From Anaerolineaceae bacterium (GTDB taxonomy: Bacteria; Chloroflexota; Anaerolineae; Anaerolineales; Anaerolineaceae): a DNA stretch of 24,910 nucleotides. Positions 15,485-22,703 of this stretch are shown here, one piece after another. A model generated the notes under the pieces. It saw only the letters and a list, made by a program, of their open reading frames with translations. It was not told where the DNA came from and did not search any database. The translations under genes were made by a program, and so were the position numbers. How positions within the stretch are numbered: position 1 is the first letter of the stretch; each line of letters starts with the position of its first letter. The DNA lies in NCBI GenBank assembly GCA_003446605.1, contig DMDF01000027.1:1-24910 (forward strand). Reading direction: 5' to 3'.

Positions 15485-16537
15485 TCAGGCTTGGTTTGTC
15501 ACCTGGATGATCTCAGCCAGGATGGATACCGCGATCTCTTCTGCTTTCCTGGAATGAATATTAATTCCGATAGGTGCGTGGATTCGTGTCAGGTCGGTTG
15601 TTTCCCAACCTGCTTCCAGCAGGGCATCAAAACGGCTCTGGCGTGTTTTGAGCGATCCAAGCAAACCGATATATCCAACATCACTTGCCAATCCGATTTG
15701 CAGTGCGGGCAGGTCAATCTTTTCATCATGACTGATCACCACCAGATAATCCGGCGCACGTAGCACTAATTCTTTCATACAATCCTGCGGCCATTTTGCC
15801 AAAACAGTGTCTGCTTCAGGAAATCGGATTGTGCTGGCGAACATACTGCGGGGATCAATGACGATTACTTTGAACCCCAATATTTTTGCCATCTTGGTGA
15901 GATAGATCGAAATTTCTCCAGCGCCGATGATGATCAGGCGGCACATTGCTTGAAAAGCTTGTATGAAAACAGGTGTGATTCTATCCCGTTCGAGCGAGAG
16001 ATTCACGATGGCGGCGGGGCTTCCCTGATTCAAATGTGCAAGAATGGCATCCTCAAAAGAAGGTTCTATGGGCTCATCGCTGTATAGAATATGAGTTGCA
16101 TCACACAATATCTTTTTCCCCAACCCATTTTCATCCAGTGGATGCAACCAGAAAAAGGGGTCGTCGAGGTCGCATTTTGCCAGTGCTTCTTGTAAGAAAG
16201 ACGTAGAATGCTGCGAACTCAAAACGGGTTCGATCAGCACGTCAATCTCCCCTCCGCAGGTTAGCCCTACTTCAAAGGCGGACTGATTGCTATAGCCATA
16301 ATGGGTGAGCACTGCTTTATTCTCTTGCATCGCCTGTTGGGCTGTTTCTAGGATGGCACTTTCCACACAGCCCCGGCTGACCGCTCCCACCATATCAAAC
16401 GAGGATGATATTGCCATCATCTCCCCTACGGGCAGCGGAGAGCTGCCACTGGACTGCACCAGGGTGGCAATGGCTGTATCTTTGCCGGCAGAATGCCAGT
16501 TTGAAATGGATTGAAGGATGGTTGATAGATTTTTCAT
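15485..16537 (-). CDS. XdhC/CoxI family protein (molybdoenzyme maturation factor type)
   Basis: A 350-residue XdhC-family protein. The N-terminal XdhC_CoxI domain shows TLVQSSGSSPLPVGEMM (~25-41), SRGCVESAI and GLTCGGEIDVLIEP (91-104). The C-terminal Rossmann domain has LIIIGAGEISIYL (201-213), VIDPR, DYLVVISHDEKID and GYIGLLGSLKTR, ending in HAPIGINIHSRKAEEIAVSILAEI. XdhC in Rhodobacter binds molybdenum cofactor and has it sulfurated before insertion into xanthine dehydrogenase. No molybdoenzyme gene is in this window, so the client must lie elsewhere. It is the last gene of the minus-strand cluster starting at 17914, 48 bases after the methyltransferase, with GAGGA before the ATG. Its end abuts the CoA-transferase subunit B end. 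Confidence 0.88.
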   Translation of the reverse strand: MKNLSTILQSISNWHSAGKDTAIATLVQSSGSSPLPVGEMMAISSSFDMVGAVSRGCVESAILETAQQAMQENKAVLTHYGYSNQSAFEVGLTCGGEIDVLIEPVLSSQHSTSFLQEALAKCDLDDPFFWLHPLDENGLGKKILCDATHILYSDEPIEPSFEDAILAHLNQGSPAAIVNLSLERDRITPVFIQAFQAMCRLIIIGAGEISIYLTKMAKILGFKVIVIDPRSMFASTIRFPEADTVLAKWPQDCMKELVLRAPDYLVVISHDEKIDLPALQIGLASDVGYIGLLGSLKTRQSRFDALLEAGWETTDLTRIHAPIGINIHSRKAEEIAVSILAEIIQVTNQA

Positions 16538-16585
16538 GGGTTGTTCCTCAAGAAGAACCGGTGCCTTGATGAATAAAGAACGTGC

Positions 16586-17224
16586 TCATTTTTGGGCGAT
16601 GATGGTGAAATGTTTTTGATCTGCCTGCGTGTCAAAAAATTTGATCTTCCATCCGTGCAGTAATTGAAACACTTCTGTTGTGGTAAAGGTGTGATGAGGC
16701 ATGCCCTCTTCAGTGCCGGATTGCGGAATATATGTATGGGGTTCTGCCAGCACAGCATCTTTGAAACGTTCTGATTCGGGGTCGTATCTCAAGAGGTCCA
16801 TGGCAAGCAGCCCCTCACTGCGCAGAACACGTCGTATTTCCTGAAAGGTTTGTTGAATATCGGCGTAGAGATTATGCTGGATCACCCGGAAAGAGATAAT
16901 GGCATCAAAGCTATCTTTGGCAAACGGAAGCGCTTGCATATCAGCCAGCGCCAGACGGGCTGTTTGATTTTCAGTTTGCATCCATTTCTGCGCAGCCTGC
17001 AACCCCCACCCGGAAAGGTCGCTGCCGACCATCTGATATCCCGATTTTCCAAAATAGACCAGATGCCTTCCATTACCGCACCCCAGATCTAGAATCCGCT
17101 CCACGTGGTATTTAGGGAAAAGATTATCCAGTAAAGTGCAGATCCTATCCGGTTCTACGAACTGCTGGGGATTTTCCTTATAGGCTGCGTCCCATCCGTT
17201 AATTTTCTTTTTTGAGTTTTGCAT
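16586..17224 (-). CDS. Class I SAM-dependent methyltransferase
   Basis: A 212-residue Rossmann-fold methyltransferase. Motif I is ILDLGCGNGRHLVYF (44-58); the acidic residue of motif II is in MVGSDLSGWGL, then LALADMQALPFAKDSFDAIISFRVIQHN (motifs III-IV) and EIRRVLRSEGLLAMDLL (motif V). The N-terminal WDAAYKENPQQFVEPDRICTLLDNLF resembles TehB-like small-molecule methyltransferases, but no substrate can be named. The start at 17224 has GAAAGGA upstream and leaves 22 bases after the preceding gene; a longer frame from 17275 would overlap that gene by 29 bases. An inverted repeat, CATCCT-TC-AGGATG, covers the start codon and could fold over it. It is the third gene of the cluster. Confidence 0.85.
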   Translation of the reverse strand: MQNSKKKINGWDAAYKENPQQFVEPDRICTLLDNLFPKYHVERILDLGCGNGRHLVYFGKSGYQMVGSDLSGWGLQAAQKWMQTENQTARLALADMQALPFAKDSFDAIISFRVIQHNLYADIQQTFQEIRRVLRSEGLLAMDLLRYDPESERFKDAVLAEPHTYIPQSGTEEGMPHHTFTTTEVFQLLHGWKIKFFDTQADQKHFTIIAQK

Positions 17225-17246
17225 CCTGAAGGATGTCCTTTCTCCA

Positions 17247-17687
17247 TTACCAGTTCTCGGTGATGTATCTGGCAAGGTTGTTCATATCCGCATGTTTTTC
17301 AGCCACTGCCATGTGACGTACCGAAATTCCCAGCTCGTGCACCAACCCGCGTCTGCCGCCGCGCAGAGGGTGCCACCAGGGTAACGGTTTGTTCTCGGCG
17401 ATCCTGCGATAGGCACAGGTCTCTGGCAGCCAATCCAGCTCCAGTACGTTCTTCCTCGTAATCTTCACGCAGGTGGGCATGTAGGTTTGCCTCTGCGCAT
17501 AGAGACGGCATGTGCACTGTTCCATATCCAGATAGCGGCACGCCACTCTGGTAAGGTATGTTGAGGATGTGTGCTCATCGTTCACTTTATAGAGACAGCA
17601 GATTCCACATCCATCGCAGAGCAGATCCCATTGATCCAGACTGATTTCATCAAGGGTGTGGATGCTCTCCACATTGAACCAGCCCAT
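17247..17687 (-). CDS. YcgN/UPF0260-type cysteine-cluster protein (YkgJ superfamily)
   Basis: A 146-residue protein that lines up along its full length with my memory of E. coli YcgN (UPF0260): WDLLCDGCGICCLYKVNDE, VACRYLDMEQCTCRLYAQR, PTCVKITRKN, LDWLPETCAYR, WHPLRGG and ISVRHMAV. The Cys cluster has C24, C27, C30, C31, C50, C58, C60, C73 and C91, suited to binding zinc or an iron-sulfur centre. The family has no established biochemical role that I know of. The start codon overlaps the stop of the 75-aa gene (TGATG) and has no ribosome binding site of its own, so its translation depends on that gene. It is cytosolic, with no membrane segment. Confidence 0.88.
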   Translation of the reverse strand: MGWFNVESIHTLDEISLDQWDLLCDGCGICCLYKVNDEHTSSTYLTRVACRYLDMEQCTCRLYAQRQTYMPTCVKITRKNVLELDWLPETCAYRRIAENKPLPWWHPLRGGRRGLVHELGISVRHMAVAEKHADMNNLARYITENW

Positions 17688-17914
17688 CAGCGGGTAGCGT
17701 GGCTGCTCTGGTCGGCGGCGTCTATCAGCATGCTCGCCAATTCACGTGCCTGTTCTGGAGTGATGTAAATATTGGTTTCACCGGCATAGAGGATCTTTTC
17801 TTCTTCAGGACAATTTTCTTTGAAGCAGATGCATATATTGTCTTCAAATTCATGATCTCCCTTATCAAAGAAAACACCCACTTTCAGGCTACCATCCAAT
17901 AATGCGATCGTCAT
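17687..17914 (-). CDS. Small protein of unknown function, 75 aa, first gene of the cluster
   Basis: I do not recognise this family. The 75-residue acidic protein seems to have short strands (SLKVGVFFD, DNICICFKENC, TNIYITP) and a C-terminal helix (PEQARELASMLIDAAD). Three Cys lie close together (C28, C30, C35). The gene is supported by AGAGGA before the ATG, a possible promoter just upstream (17974-17945), and a TGATG stop/start overlap with the YcgN-type gene. Such tight coupling suggests that the two products act together, for example as partner or metal donor, but this is inference. Confidence 0.7.
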   Translation of the reverse strand: MTIALLDGSLKVGVFFDKGDHEFEDNICICFKENCPEEEKILYAGETNIYITPEQARELASMLIDAADQSSHATR

Positions 17915-17944
17915 AGGTTCCTCTGATTTATTTTTTCTTTCTTA

Positions 17945-17974
17945 ATGATACCGTATTGAAGATGAATTGGTCAG
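17945..17974 (-). promoter_or_regulatory. Possible promoter of the four-gene minus-strand cluster
   Basis: On the minus strand: CTGACC (17974-17969), 18 bases, TATCAT (17950-17945). The -10 box matches five of six and the -35 box four of six positions. Transcription would start about 25 bases before the ATG at 17914. The divergent lipoprotein promoter lies immediately beyond. Confidence 0.45.
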
Positions 17975-17995
17975 GTTGCTTCTGGAATTGTTTTG

Positions 17996-18026
17996 TTGAC
18001 ATAGTTTTCTAGAAATGCTTTAGAAT
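17996..18026 (+). promoter_or_regulatory. Possible promoter of the TolB-like lipoprotein gene
   Basis: A perfect -35 hexamer TTGACA (17996-18001) is followed by TAGAAT (18021-18026) with 19 bases, or by TTTAGA (18019-18024) with 17. Transcription would start near 18033. A good ribosome binding site, AAGGAG (18045-18050), precedes the ATG at 18058. Confidence 0.5.
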
Positions 18027-18057
18027 AAAGAAGTATTTTTTTTGAAGGAGTTGTGTA

Positions 18058-18984
18058 ATGTGGAAAGAATTGTACAGAAAGGGATTTGCCACCCTGCTGC
18101 TTGCCGGATTGATAACAGGCTGCGGGTCGAAGGCTGCTGAAGAAGTGGTTGATACCCCCCAACCTGCACCGACCGCCAACATGCAAGGGCAGATCGTGTT
18201 TTCTGCCAAAATGACCGAAAAAGAAGATTACGAACTGTTTTTGTTTGACATCCAGAGTGGAGACTTGCAGCAATTAACAGATAACGAGTTTGAGGATATT
18301 GCCCCGGATTTTTCTCCCGATGGAACCAGGATTGCCTTTTCCGCAAACCCTAATGGCGAATATGACCTGTTCCAGCTTGATCTTGACACTCTCAAGATCA
18401 CATCCTTATTGGAAGAAAAAGGCACTGATAAAACGGAACCGGTATGGTCGCCGGACGGGAAATATATATCCTATCAATCCAATGCTTATGGTGATAATGA
18501 CATCTTCGTGCTTACCGTCGCCGATGGAACCTTTGAGCGCCTTACCGAGGAAGATTCCCAGGAAACGCAGGCTAACTGGGTGGTGGATGGGGAAAATCTA
18601 GTGTTTGTATCCAACAGCGATGGTGATTTCGATATCTATACCATGCCGGTGAGTTCTAGGCTGGTAACGAGCTTAACGACCAATGATGATTATGATGCTT
18701 CTCCGGTCTGTTCTCCCGATGGAGAAAGGATCGCATTTCTCTCAAAGCGAGAAGGGTCATTTGATATCTATTTGATGAACATGGATGGCTCGGGAGAAAC
18801 TGTATTGGTGCAGAATGAGACGACCAATCACTCTCCCGAATGGTCTCCGGACGGTAGTGAATTGGCTTTTGCTTCCGATTACGATTCCCATAGTACTGTT
18901 TATCTGGTTAAGATAGACACGGGTGAGATCTATACCTTATTGGATGGATATTTTCACTATGCAGGCTTGACCTGGAAGGAGTAA
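18058..18984 (+). CDS. TolB-like beta-propeller lipoprotein (PD40 repeats)
   Basis: A 308-residue lipoprotein. The N-terminus has basic residues, a hydrophobic stretch and the lipobox LITGC with C22 as lipidated residue, so the mature protein is anchored outside the cytoplasmic membrane. After a Pro/Ala-rich linker come five WD40-like PD40 blades, each with a SPDG-type turn: SPDGTRIAFSANP, SPDGKYISYQSN, VVDGENLVFVSNSDG (degenerate), SPDGERIAFLSKREG and SPDGSELAFASDYD. These resemble the TolB propeller, but TolB's N-terminal domain and any Tol-Pal genes are missing, so a Tol role is not supported. A ligand- or protein-binding surface is the safest inference. It is a single-gene unit with its own promoter and terminator. 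Confidence 0.85.
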   Translation: MWKELYRKGFATLLLAGLITGCGSKAAEEVVDTPQPAPTANMQGQIVFSAKMTEKEDYELFLFDIQSGDLQQLTDNEFEDIAPDFSPDGTRIAFSANPNGEYDLFQLDLDTLKITSLLEEKGTDKTEPVWSPDGKYISYQSNAYGDNDIFVLTVADGTFERLTEEDSQETQANWVVDGENLVFVSNSDGDFDIYTMPVSSRLVTSLTTNDDYDASPVCSPDGERIAFLSKREGSFDIYLMNMDGSGETVLVQNETTNHSPEWSPDGSELAFASDYDSHSTVYLVKIDTGEIYTLLDGYFHYAGLTWKE

Positions 18985-18985
18985 G

Positions 18986-19014
18986 AAAAAGCCGTGGAAT
19001 TCCACGGCTTTTTT
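18986..19014. terminator. Bidirectional terminator between convergent lipoprotein genes
   Basis: A perfect palindrome GCCGTGGAATTCCACGGC (18991-19008) is flanked by AAAAA on the left and TTTTTT on the right. The stem with a U-tract therefore works on either strand. It starts just after the stop at 18984 and lies 12 bases before the end of the minus-strand gene at 19026. Confidence 0.93.
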
Positions 19015-19025
19015 GTTATTGTTAT

Positions 19026-19739
19026 TTATTTGTGCGCACCTTTCGGGGTGACAGACCCCAGTCCACTAATGTTTTGATTGACGCTGGGTGAGCCGTAATA
19101 TGCCACCGATCCAACTCCGCTTACATTCACATTCAGGGTATCGCTTACCTGCAGTTCTGCACTGCCTGCACCGCTTAATGTAACCGATGTATTACGTGAT
19201 TGCAGGTCACCCCCATTATAGCTGCCCACACCGCTCAAGATAACATCCTGGTTTTGTGCTATCCCGCTGATAGCAATCGACCCTGCTGAATTCAACAGCA
19301 CAGTGAGCTCCATTGTGTTGAGGGCATTGATCTGTATGCTGCCCGCACCGGTTAAGATGATCTCCAAATGATCGGTGTTGAGTTTATCCATATTGACGCT
19401 GCCTGCGCCTGACAGCGCAATTTCGTTAATATCCCTGATGGTAAGAGTAAACACTATCTTTTGCAGCGAACCGTTGATGATCCCACGCTTTGAGTTAATA
19501 TAAAGCGTGTTACCGACAACTTCCGTTTCAATGTTGCGCAGAAGATTATTGGGACCTTCAATGATCAGGGATTCTTCATCGCCTTGTTTAATGATGAATT
19601 CGCCGAATGTATTGATAGATACTGCGGAGATATCCCCGATCTCCCGTTGTTCAATGCGGTTAACACCAACCGTACATCCGCTGATGAGTGAAAAGATGAA
19701 AATGGGTACTATGACCGCCGGGAAAAATTTGCTTTGCAT
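19026..19739 (-). CDS. Head-GIN domain (DUF2807) lipoprotein
   Basis: A 237-residue lipoprotein with a signal peptide ending in LISGC (C22) and a DUF2807 (head GIN) beta-helix domain. The conserved opening VSINTFGEFIIKQGDEESLIIEG is followed by at least seven short Gly-Ser turns (SGAGSV, TGAGSI, NSAGSI, SGVGSY, SGAGSA, SGVGSV, SGLGSV) about 18-22 residues apart, as expected for rungs of a right-handed parallel beta-helix. The molecular function of the family is not established; surface adhesion has been suggested. AGGAG lies eight bases before the ATG. It follows the zinc-ribbon gene on the same strand after 78 bases and ends at a bidirectional terminator. Confidence 0.88.
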   Translation of the reverse strand: MQSKFFPAVIVPIFIFSLISGCTVGVNRIEQREIGDISAVSINTFGEFIIKQGDEESLIIEGPNNLLRNIETEVVGNTLYINSKRGIINGSLQKIVFTLTIRDINEIALSGAGSVNMDKLNTDHLEIILTGAGSIQINALNTMELTVLLNSAGSIAISGIAQNQDVILSGVGSYNGGDLQSRNTSVTLSGAGSAELQVSDTLNVNVSGVGSVAYYGSPSVNQNISGLGSVTPKGAHK

Positions 19740-19817
19740 AAAAGGACTCCTGATAATTCATTCTGGTGCTACGAATACGTAAAAGAGCAGGTCTTCGATT
19801 CAGAAAAGAAGAAGTTT

Positions 19818-20054
19818 TTAAAGAGGTCTACCACAAGAACCGCATGAATTGTTTTCAGGGGGATTATCTGCCCCGCATGCTTTACAAACCACCTCAGGTT
19901 TCTTATGGCGGGGGGTCTTTTTTTTCAAGCTTATTTTCATGGGCGGCATATTAATCATTTTGGACTTCTTCACGATCCAAAAAATGAATATTTCTGAAAA
20001 GATGATCAGAAGAATGGCGATGATCATGGAAATGACAACAGGTCTTGAAAACAT
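19818..20054 (-). CDS. Small membrane protein with C-terminal zinc ribbon
   Basis: A 78-residue protein with one N-terminal transmembrane helix (VVISMIIAILLIIFSEIFIFWIV), a basic middle (KISLKKKTPRHKKPE) and a C-terminal zinc ribbon with two CxxC knuckles, CKACG and CGSCG, spaced by DNPPENNS. The basic stretch suggests the ribbon faces the cytoplasm. Such proteins are common in Chloroflexota and archaea without known function. The start has no ribosome binding site; TACAAT lies on the minus strand at 20069-20064, so transcription would start very near the ATG. It may be co-transcribed with the head-GIN gene 78 bases downstream. Confidence 0.75.
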   Translation of the reverse strand: MFSRPVVISMIIAILLIIFSEIFIFWIVKKSKMINMPPMKISLKKKTPRHKKPEVVCKACGADNPPENNSCGSCGRPL

Positions 20055-20115
20055 AGTGGACTAATTGTATTACAAAAGAAATGAGCCCGCATCTCTAAAA
20101 ATCGTAAATTTGTTC

Positions 20116-20121
20116 TATAAT
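20116..20121 (+). promoter_or_regulatory. -10 box (TATAAT) before rarA
   Basis: A perfect TATAAT lies 21 bases before the rarA ATG. No recognisable -35 hexamer is present 17 bases upstream (CTCTAA there). The predicted transcript would have a leader of about 15 bases. Confidence 0.4.
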
Positions 20122-20142
20122 TAGGAAAAACGGATTTTTGAG

Positions 20143-21525
20143 ATGGACCTTTTTGATTATCACCTCAACCAGGAGTTAAAAACACAGGCTCCCCTGGCAG
20201 CCCGCATGCGCCCGCGCACTTTCGATGAGTTCTACGGGCAAGAAGAAATTGTTGGTGAGGGCAAAATGCTGCAGCGGGCAGTGCTGGCAGATCACCTGTT
20301 TTCCTCAATTATTCTGTGGGGTCCTCCCGGAACAGGCAAGACTACGTTGGCTCAGATTATTGCCAACTACAGCAAATCCTATTTTGTCACCATATCTGCA
20401 GTCATGGCGGGAAAAGGTGAATTGAAGATTGTGATTGAAGAGGCATTGGAGCGCAGGCGTTTATACAACAAACGCACCATCCTTTTTGTGGATGAGGTGC
20501 ATCGCTGGAATCGAGCCCAGCAGGATGCGCTGCTCCCAAGCATTGAAAATGGCTTGATCATTCTGATCGGGGCAACCACGCAGAATCCTTACTTTGATGT
20601 GATCCCTGCCCTGGTTTCACGATCACGGGTTTTCTCCTTAAAACCACTGGACGAACACGCCCTGGAGCATATTCTGACAAACGCTCTTCATGATGAAGAA
20701 CGTGGCTATGGAAAGATCTCTGTTGAAATGGATGAAGATGCGCGCAGCCATCTAATTCACATTTGTGGTGGGGATGCACGTAATCTGTTGAACGCATTGG
20801 AACTGGCTGTGGAGAGCACCCCAAAAGACCAGAATGGGCAAATTCATATAACCCTCCAAGATGCCCAGGAGTCGATCCAGCATAGGGCAGTGCGCTATGA
20901 TAAGAGTGCCGACGAACATTACGATACCATTTCTGCCTTCATTAAATCGGTGCGTGGTTCTGACCCTGATGCCGCGTTGTACTGGTTAGCAAAAATGCTT
21001 CATGCCGGAGAAGATCCGCGCTTTATTCTGCGGCGCCTGTTGATTCTGGCGGGTGAAGATATCGGTCTGGCAGATCCGCAGGCTCTCCAGGTGGCTGCTT
21101 CTGCTGCGTATGCTTACGAATATGTGGGTTTACCAGAAGGAGTTTTCCCAATTGTGGAAGCAACTCTCTATCTGGCAACGGCGCCCAAATCTAACTCATC
21201 CCTTGCTTATTTCAAGGCTCTTGAGGAGATCGAACAAAACGGTGCAGGTCCCGTACCGGTTCATCTCATGGATGCTAACCGTGATAAGAACACCCTGGGG
21301 CACGGAAAAGGGTATCAATATCCACACTCCTTCGAAGGTCACTTTATTTCACAGCAATACTTACCGGACGAGCTGATGGGGGTAAGGTTCTATGAACCAT
21401 CTGATCAAGGGAAAGAAAAACCGATCGCTGAAAGAGTTGCCCAATGGAGAAACGCGCAGCGCCAAGCATTAAAAGATCAATTTTCACAATGGGCAGACCA
21501 GCCTTTAACCAATAAAGGGAAATAA
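20143..21525 (+). CDS. rarA: Replication-associated recombination protein A (RarA/MgsA AAA+ ATPase)
   Basis: A 460-residue AAA+ ATPase of the RarA/MgsA/WRNIP1 family, which acts at stalled replication forks and interacts with single-strand binding protein. The N-terminus LAARMRPRTFDEFYGQEEIVG is typical. Walker A is GPPGTGKTT (60-68), Walker B ILFVDEVHRWNRAQQDALLPSIENG (D117-E118), sensor 1 IGATTQNPYFDVIPALVSRSRVF, and sensor 2 is in CGGDARNLLNALELA. The MgsA C-terminal domain follows: DEHYDTISAFIKSVRGSDPDAALYWLAKML, ALQVAASAAYAYEYVGLPEG and the final YPHSFEGHFISQQYLPDELMG. Length is close to E. coli RarA (~447). Its last 21 bases overlap the end of the convergent rdgB, so both transcripts are antisense at their 3' ends. 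Confidence 0.96.
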   Translation: MDLFDYHLNQELKTQAPLAARMRPRTFDEFYGQEEIVGEGKMLQRAVLADHLFSSIILWGPPGTGKTTLAQIIANYSKSYFVTISAVMAGKGELKIVIEEALERRRLYNKRTILFVDEVHRWNRAQQDALLPSIENGLIILIGATTQNPYFDVIPALVSRSRVFSLKPLDEHALEHILTNALHDEERGYGKISVEMDEDARSHLIHICGGDARNLLNALELAVESTPKDQNGQIHITLQDAQESIQHRAVRYDKSADEHYDTISAFIKSVRGSDPDAALYWLAKMLHAGEDPRFILRRLLILAGEDIGLADPQALQVAASAAYAYEYVGLPEGVFPIVEATLYLATAPKSNSSLAYFKALEEIEQNGAGPVPVHLMDANRDKNTLGHGKGYQYPHSFEGHFISQQYLPDELMGVRFYEPSDQGKEKPIAERVAQWRNAQRQALKDQFSQWADQPLTNKGK

Positions 21526-22086
21526 CGCCTTTACTGCTTTTGCCCGATGACTGGTAGAGTTCTTTTCTTCCATAGTGAGTTCTGCCATGGTCTTGTGTGT
21601 GCCATCGACCAGAAAGATGGCATCATAACCAAAACCATGCTCTCCGCGTTCCTGGGGGATGATCTCACCCTGGCATTCGCCAAGCGCGTGTACAGCTGCT
21701 TCACCGGGTCGCATCAATACCGCTGCACAAACAAAGCGGGCTTTCCAGGGGCGCGCATGAGGCTGTAATTTCGATAGTAAAAGAGATCTGCGATCTTTAT
21801 CAGTTGCATGCGGATCATTGATGAAACGTGCCGAATGGATGCCGGGAATGCCGTTCAATGCTGCTACCTCCAGCCCTGTATCATCCGCCAGGGTGAGCAG
21901 GTTGCTTTCCTGGCTGTAAACGTTAGCCTTGAGGAGCGCATTTTCCAGATAGGTTGATCCGGTTTCTGCTACTTCCAGAGATAACCCTACATCAGAGGGG
22001 GTGACAATTTCGATATCAAGTACCGAAAGCAGACTTTTTATTTCTGCGATCTTTCCTGTATTGCTGGTTGCGATAAGAATTTTCAT
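21505..22086 (-). CDS. rdgB: XTP/dITP diphosphatase (RdgB/HAM1 family)
   Basis: A 193-residue nucleoside-triphosphate pyrophosphatase that removes XTP, dITP and other deaminated purine nucleotides from the pool. Visible motifs are the N-terminal nucleotide grip IATSNTGKIAEI, TLADDTGLEVAALNG with the metal-binding D68-D69, PGIHSARF, GECQGEI, HGFGYDAIFLVDG, and the C-terminal AELTMEEKNSTSHRAKAVKAL. Length and motif spacing are normal. It starts with an ATG at 22086, divergent from yceD, with only weak promoter-like A/T elements on its own side. Its end overlaps rarA by 21 bases. Nucleotide-pool cleaning fits the genome-stability genes nearby. Confidence 0.95.
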   Translation of the reverse strand: MKILIATSNTGKIAEIKSLLSVLDIEIVTPSDVGLSLEVAETGSTYLENALLKANVYSQESNLLTLADDTGLEVAALNGIPGIHSARFINDPHATDKDRRSLLLSKLQPHARPWKARFVCAAVLMRPGEAAVHALGECQGEIIPQERGEHGFGYDAIFLVDGTHKTMAELTMEEKNSTSHRAKAVKALFPFIG

Positions 22087-22126
22087 GGCATTATGCCTTA
22101 ATAATTATGAATAATATCATAAAAAC

Positions 22127-22155
22127 TTGACCGACTAGAACTGGCGTGCTATAAT
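22127..22155 (+). promoter_or_regulatory. Near-consensus promoter of yceD-rpoD
   Basis: TTGACC (22127-22132), exactly 17 bases, TATAAT (22150-22155): 11 of 12 consensus bases and the best promoter in the window. Transcription should start near 22162, about 26 bases before the GTG of yceD. Confidence 0.88.
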
Positions 22156-22187
22156 CGAACGAACAGGTTTATTTTAATGGATTAATC

Positions 22188-22664
22188 GTGAATCAACCCC
22201 GTCGACCATTTCGCATCAATGTTGGCTTTCTCATTAACCAACCCATTGGGTATAGTAGAGATTTCCCCTTTTCTTTTACCCCATACCAGTTTGAAAATGA
22301 GGAGATTGTTGAAAATTTATGTGGATCGATCAACCTGATTCGGACACAATCTGGGGTTCAAGCTGTAATGGAAGTATCTGCAACCGTTGATGCACAATGT
22401 GTGCGCTGTTTGGAACCATTCAAGCAAGGGCTGCACACGACCTTTCAGGAACTTTTTACTTTCGCGCGGGTACCCCTTTCTGAGGATGAGGAATTGATTC
22501 CAGAAGATGGTTACCTGGATTTCGAACAAACCATCAAAGATTACCTCTTTCTGGAGTTCCCCATTAAACCTTTATGTACTCCAGATTGCCGGGGTTTGTG
22601 TATGGTTTGTGGGCAAAAACTGAACGAATCTTCTTGCAATCATGTCGTTCAAGAAAAGGGATGA
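22188..22664 (+). CDS. yceD: YceD family protein (DUF177), possible ribosome-assembly factor
   Basis: A 158-residue DUF177 protein. The family core is seen in SATVDAQCVRCLEPFKQGLHTTFQELF and the C-terminal cysteine cluster FPIKPLCTPDCRGLCMVCGQKLNESSC, with C71 and C74 plus C130, C134, C138, C141 and C150. In most bacteria yceD sits directly before rpmF (ribosomal protein L32), and the protein is linked to 23S rRNA accumulation. Here the 39 bases downstream hold no rpmF; rpoD follows instead. The start is GTG with only a weak ribosome binding site. The strong promoter at 22127-22155 would transcribe it with rpoD. Confidence 0.85.
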   Translation: MNQPRRPFRINVGFLINQPIGYSRDFPFSFTPYQFENEEIVENLCGSINLIRTQSGVQAVMEVSATVDAQCVRCLEPFKQGLHTTFQELFTFARVPLSEDEELIPEDGYLDFEQTIKDYLFLEFPIKPLCTPDCRGLCMVCGQKLNESSCNHVVQEKG

Positions 22665-22680
22665 TCCTTCCCTCAAGGAT
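22664..22680 (+). repeat. Small inverted repeat between yceD and rpoD
   Basis: ATCCTT (22664-22669) and AAGGAT (22675-22680) form a perfect 6-bp stem with a five-base loop, touching the yceD stop codon. There is no T-run, so it is not a terminator. It lies 11 bases before the rpoD ribosome binding site and could affect rpoD translation or mRNA processing. Confidence 0.4.
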
Positions 22681-22691
22681 TAAAAGAGGAT

Positions 22692-22697
22692 GGGAGG
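22692..22697 (+). promoter_or_regulatory. Ribosome binding site that selects the TTG start of rpoD
   Basis: GGGAGG lies six bases before TTG at 22704. No in-frame ATG or GTG exists close by; the ATG at 22690 is in another frame. Confidence 0.8.
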
Positions 22698-22703
22698 CGT
22701 TCA

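Noticed and set aside
18058..18984. Annotation as TolB of the Tol-Pal system
   Set aside because: It is a lipoprotein without the TolB N-terminal domain, and no tolA, tolQ, tolR or pal gene is nearby; only the propeller repeats are shared.
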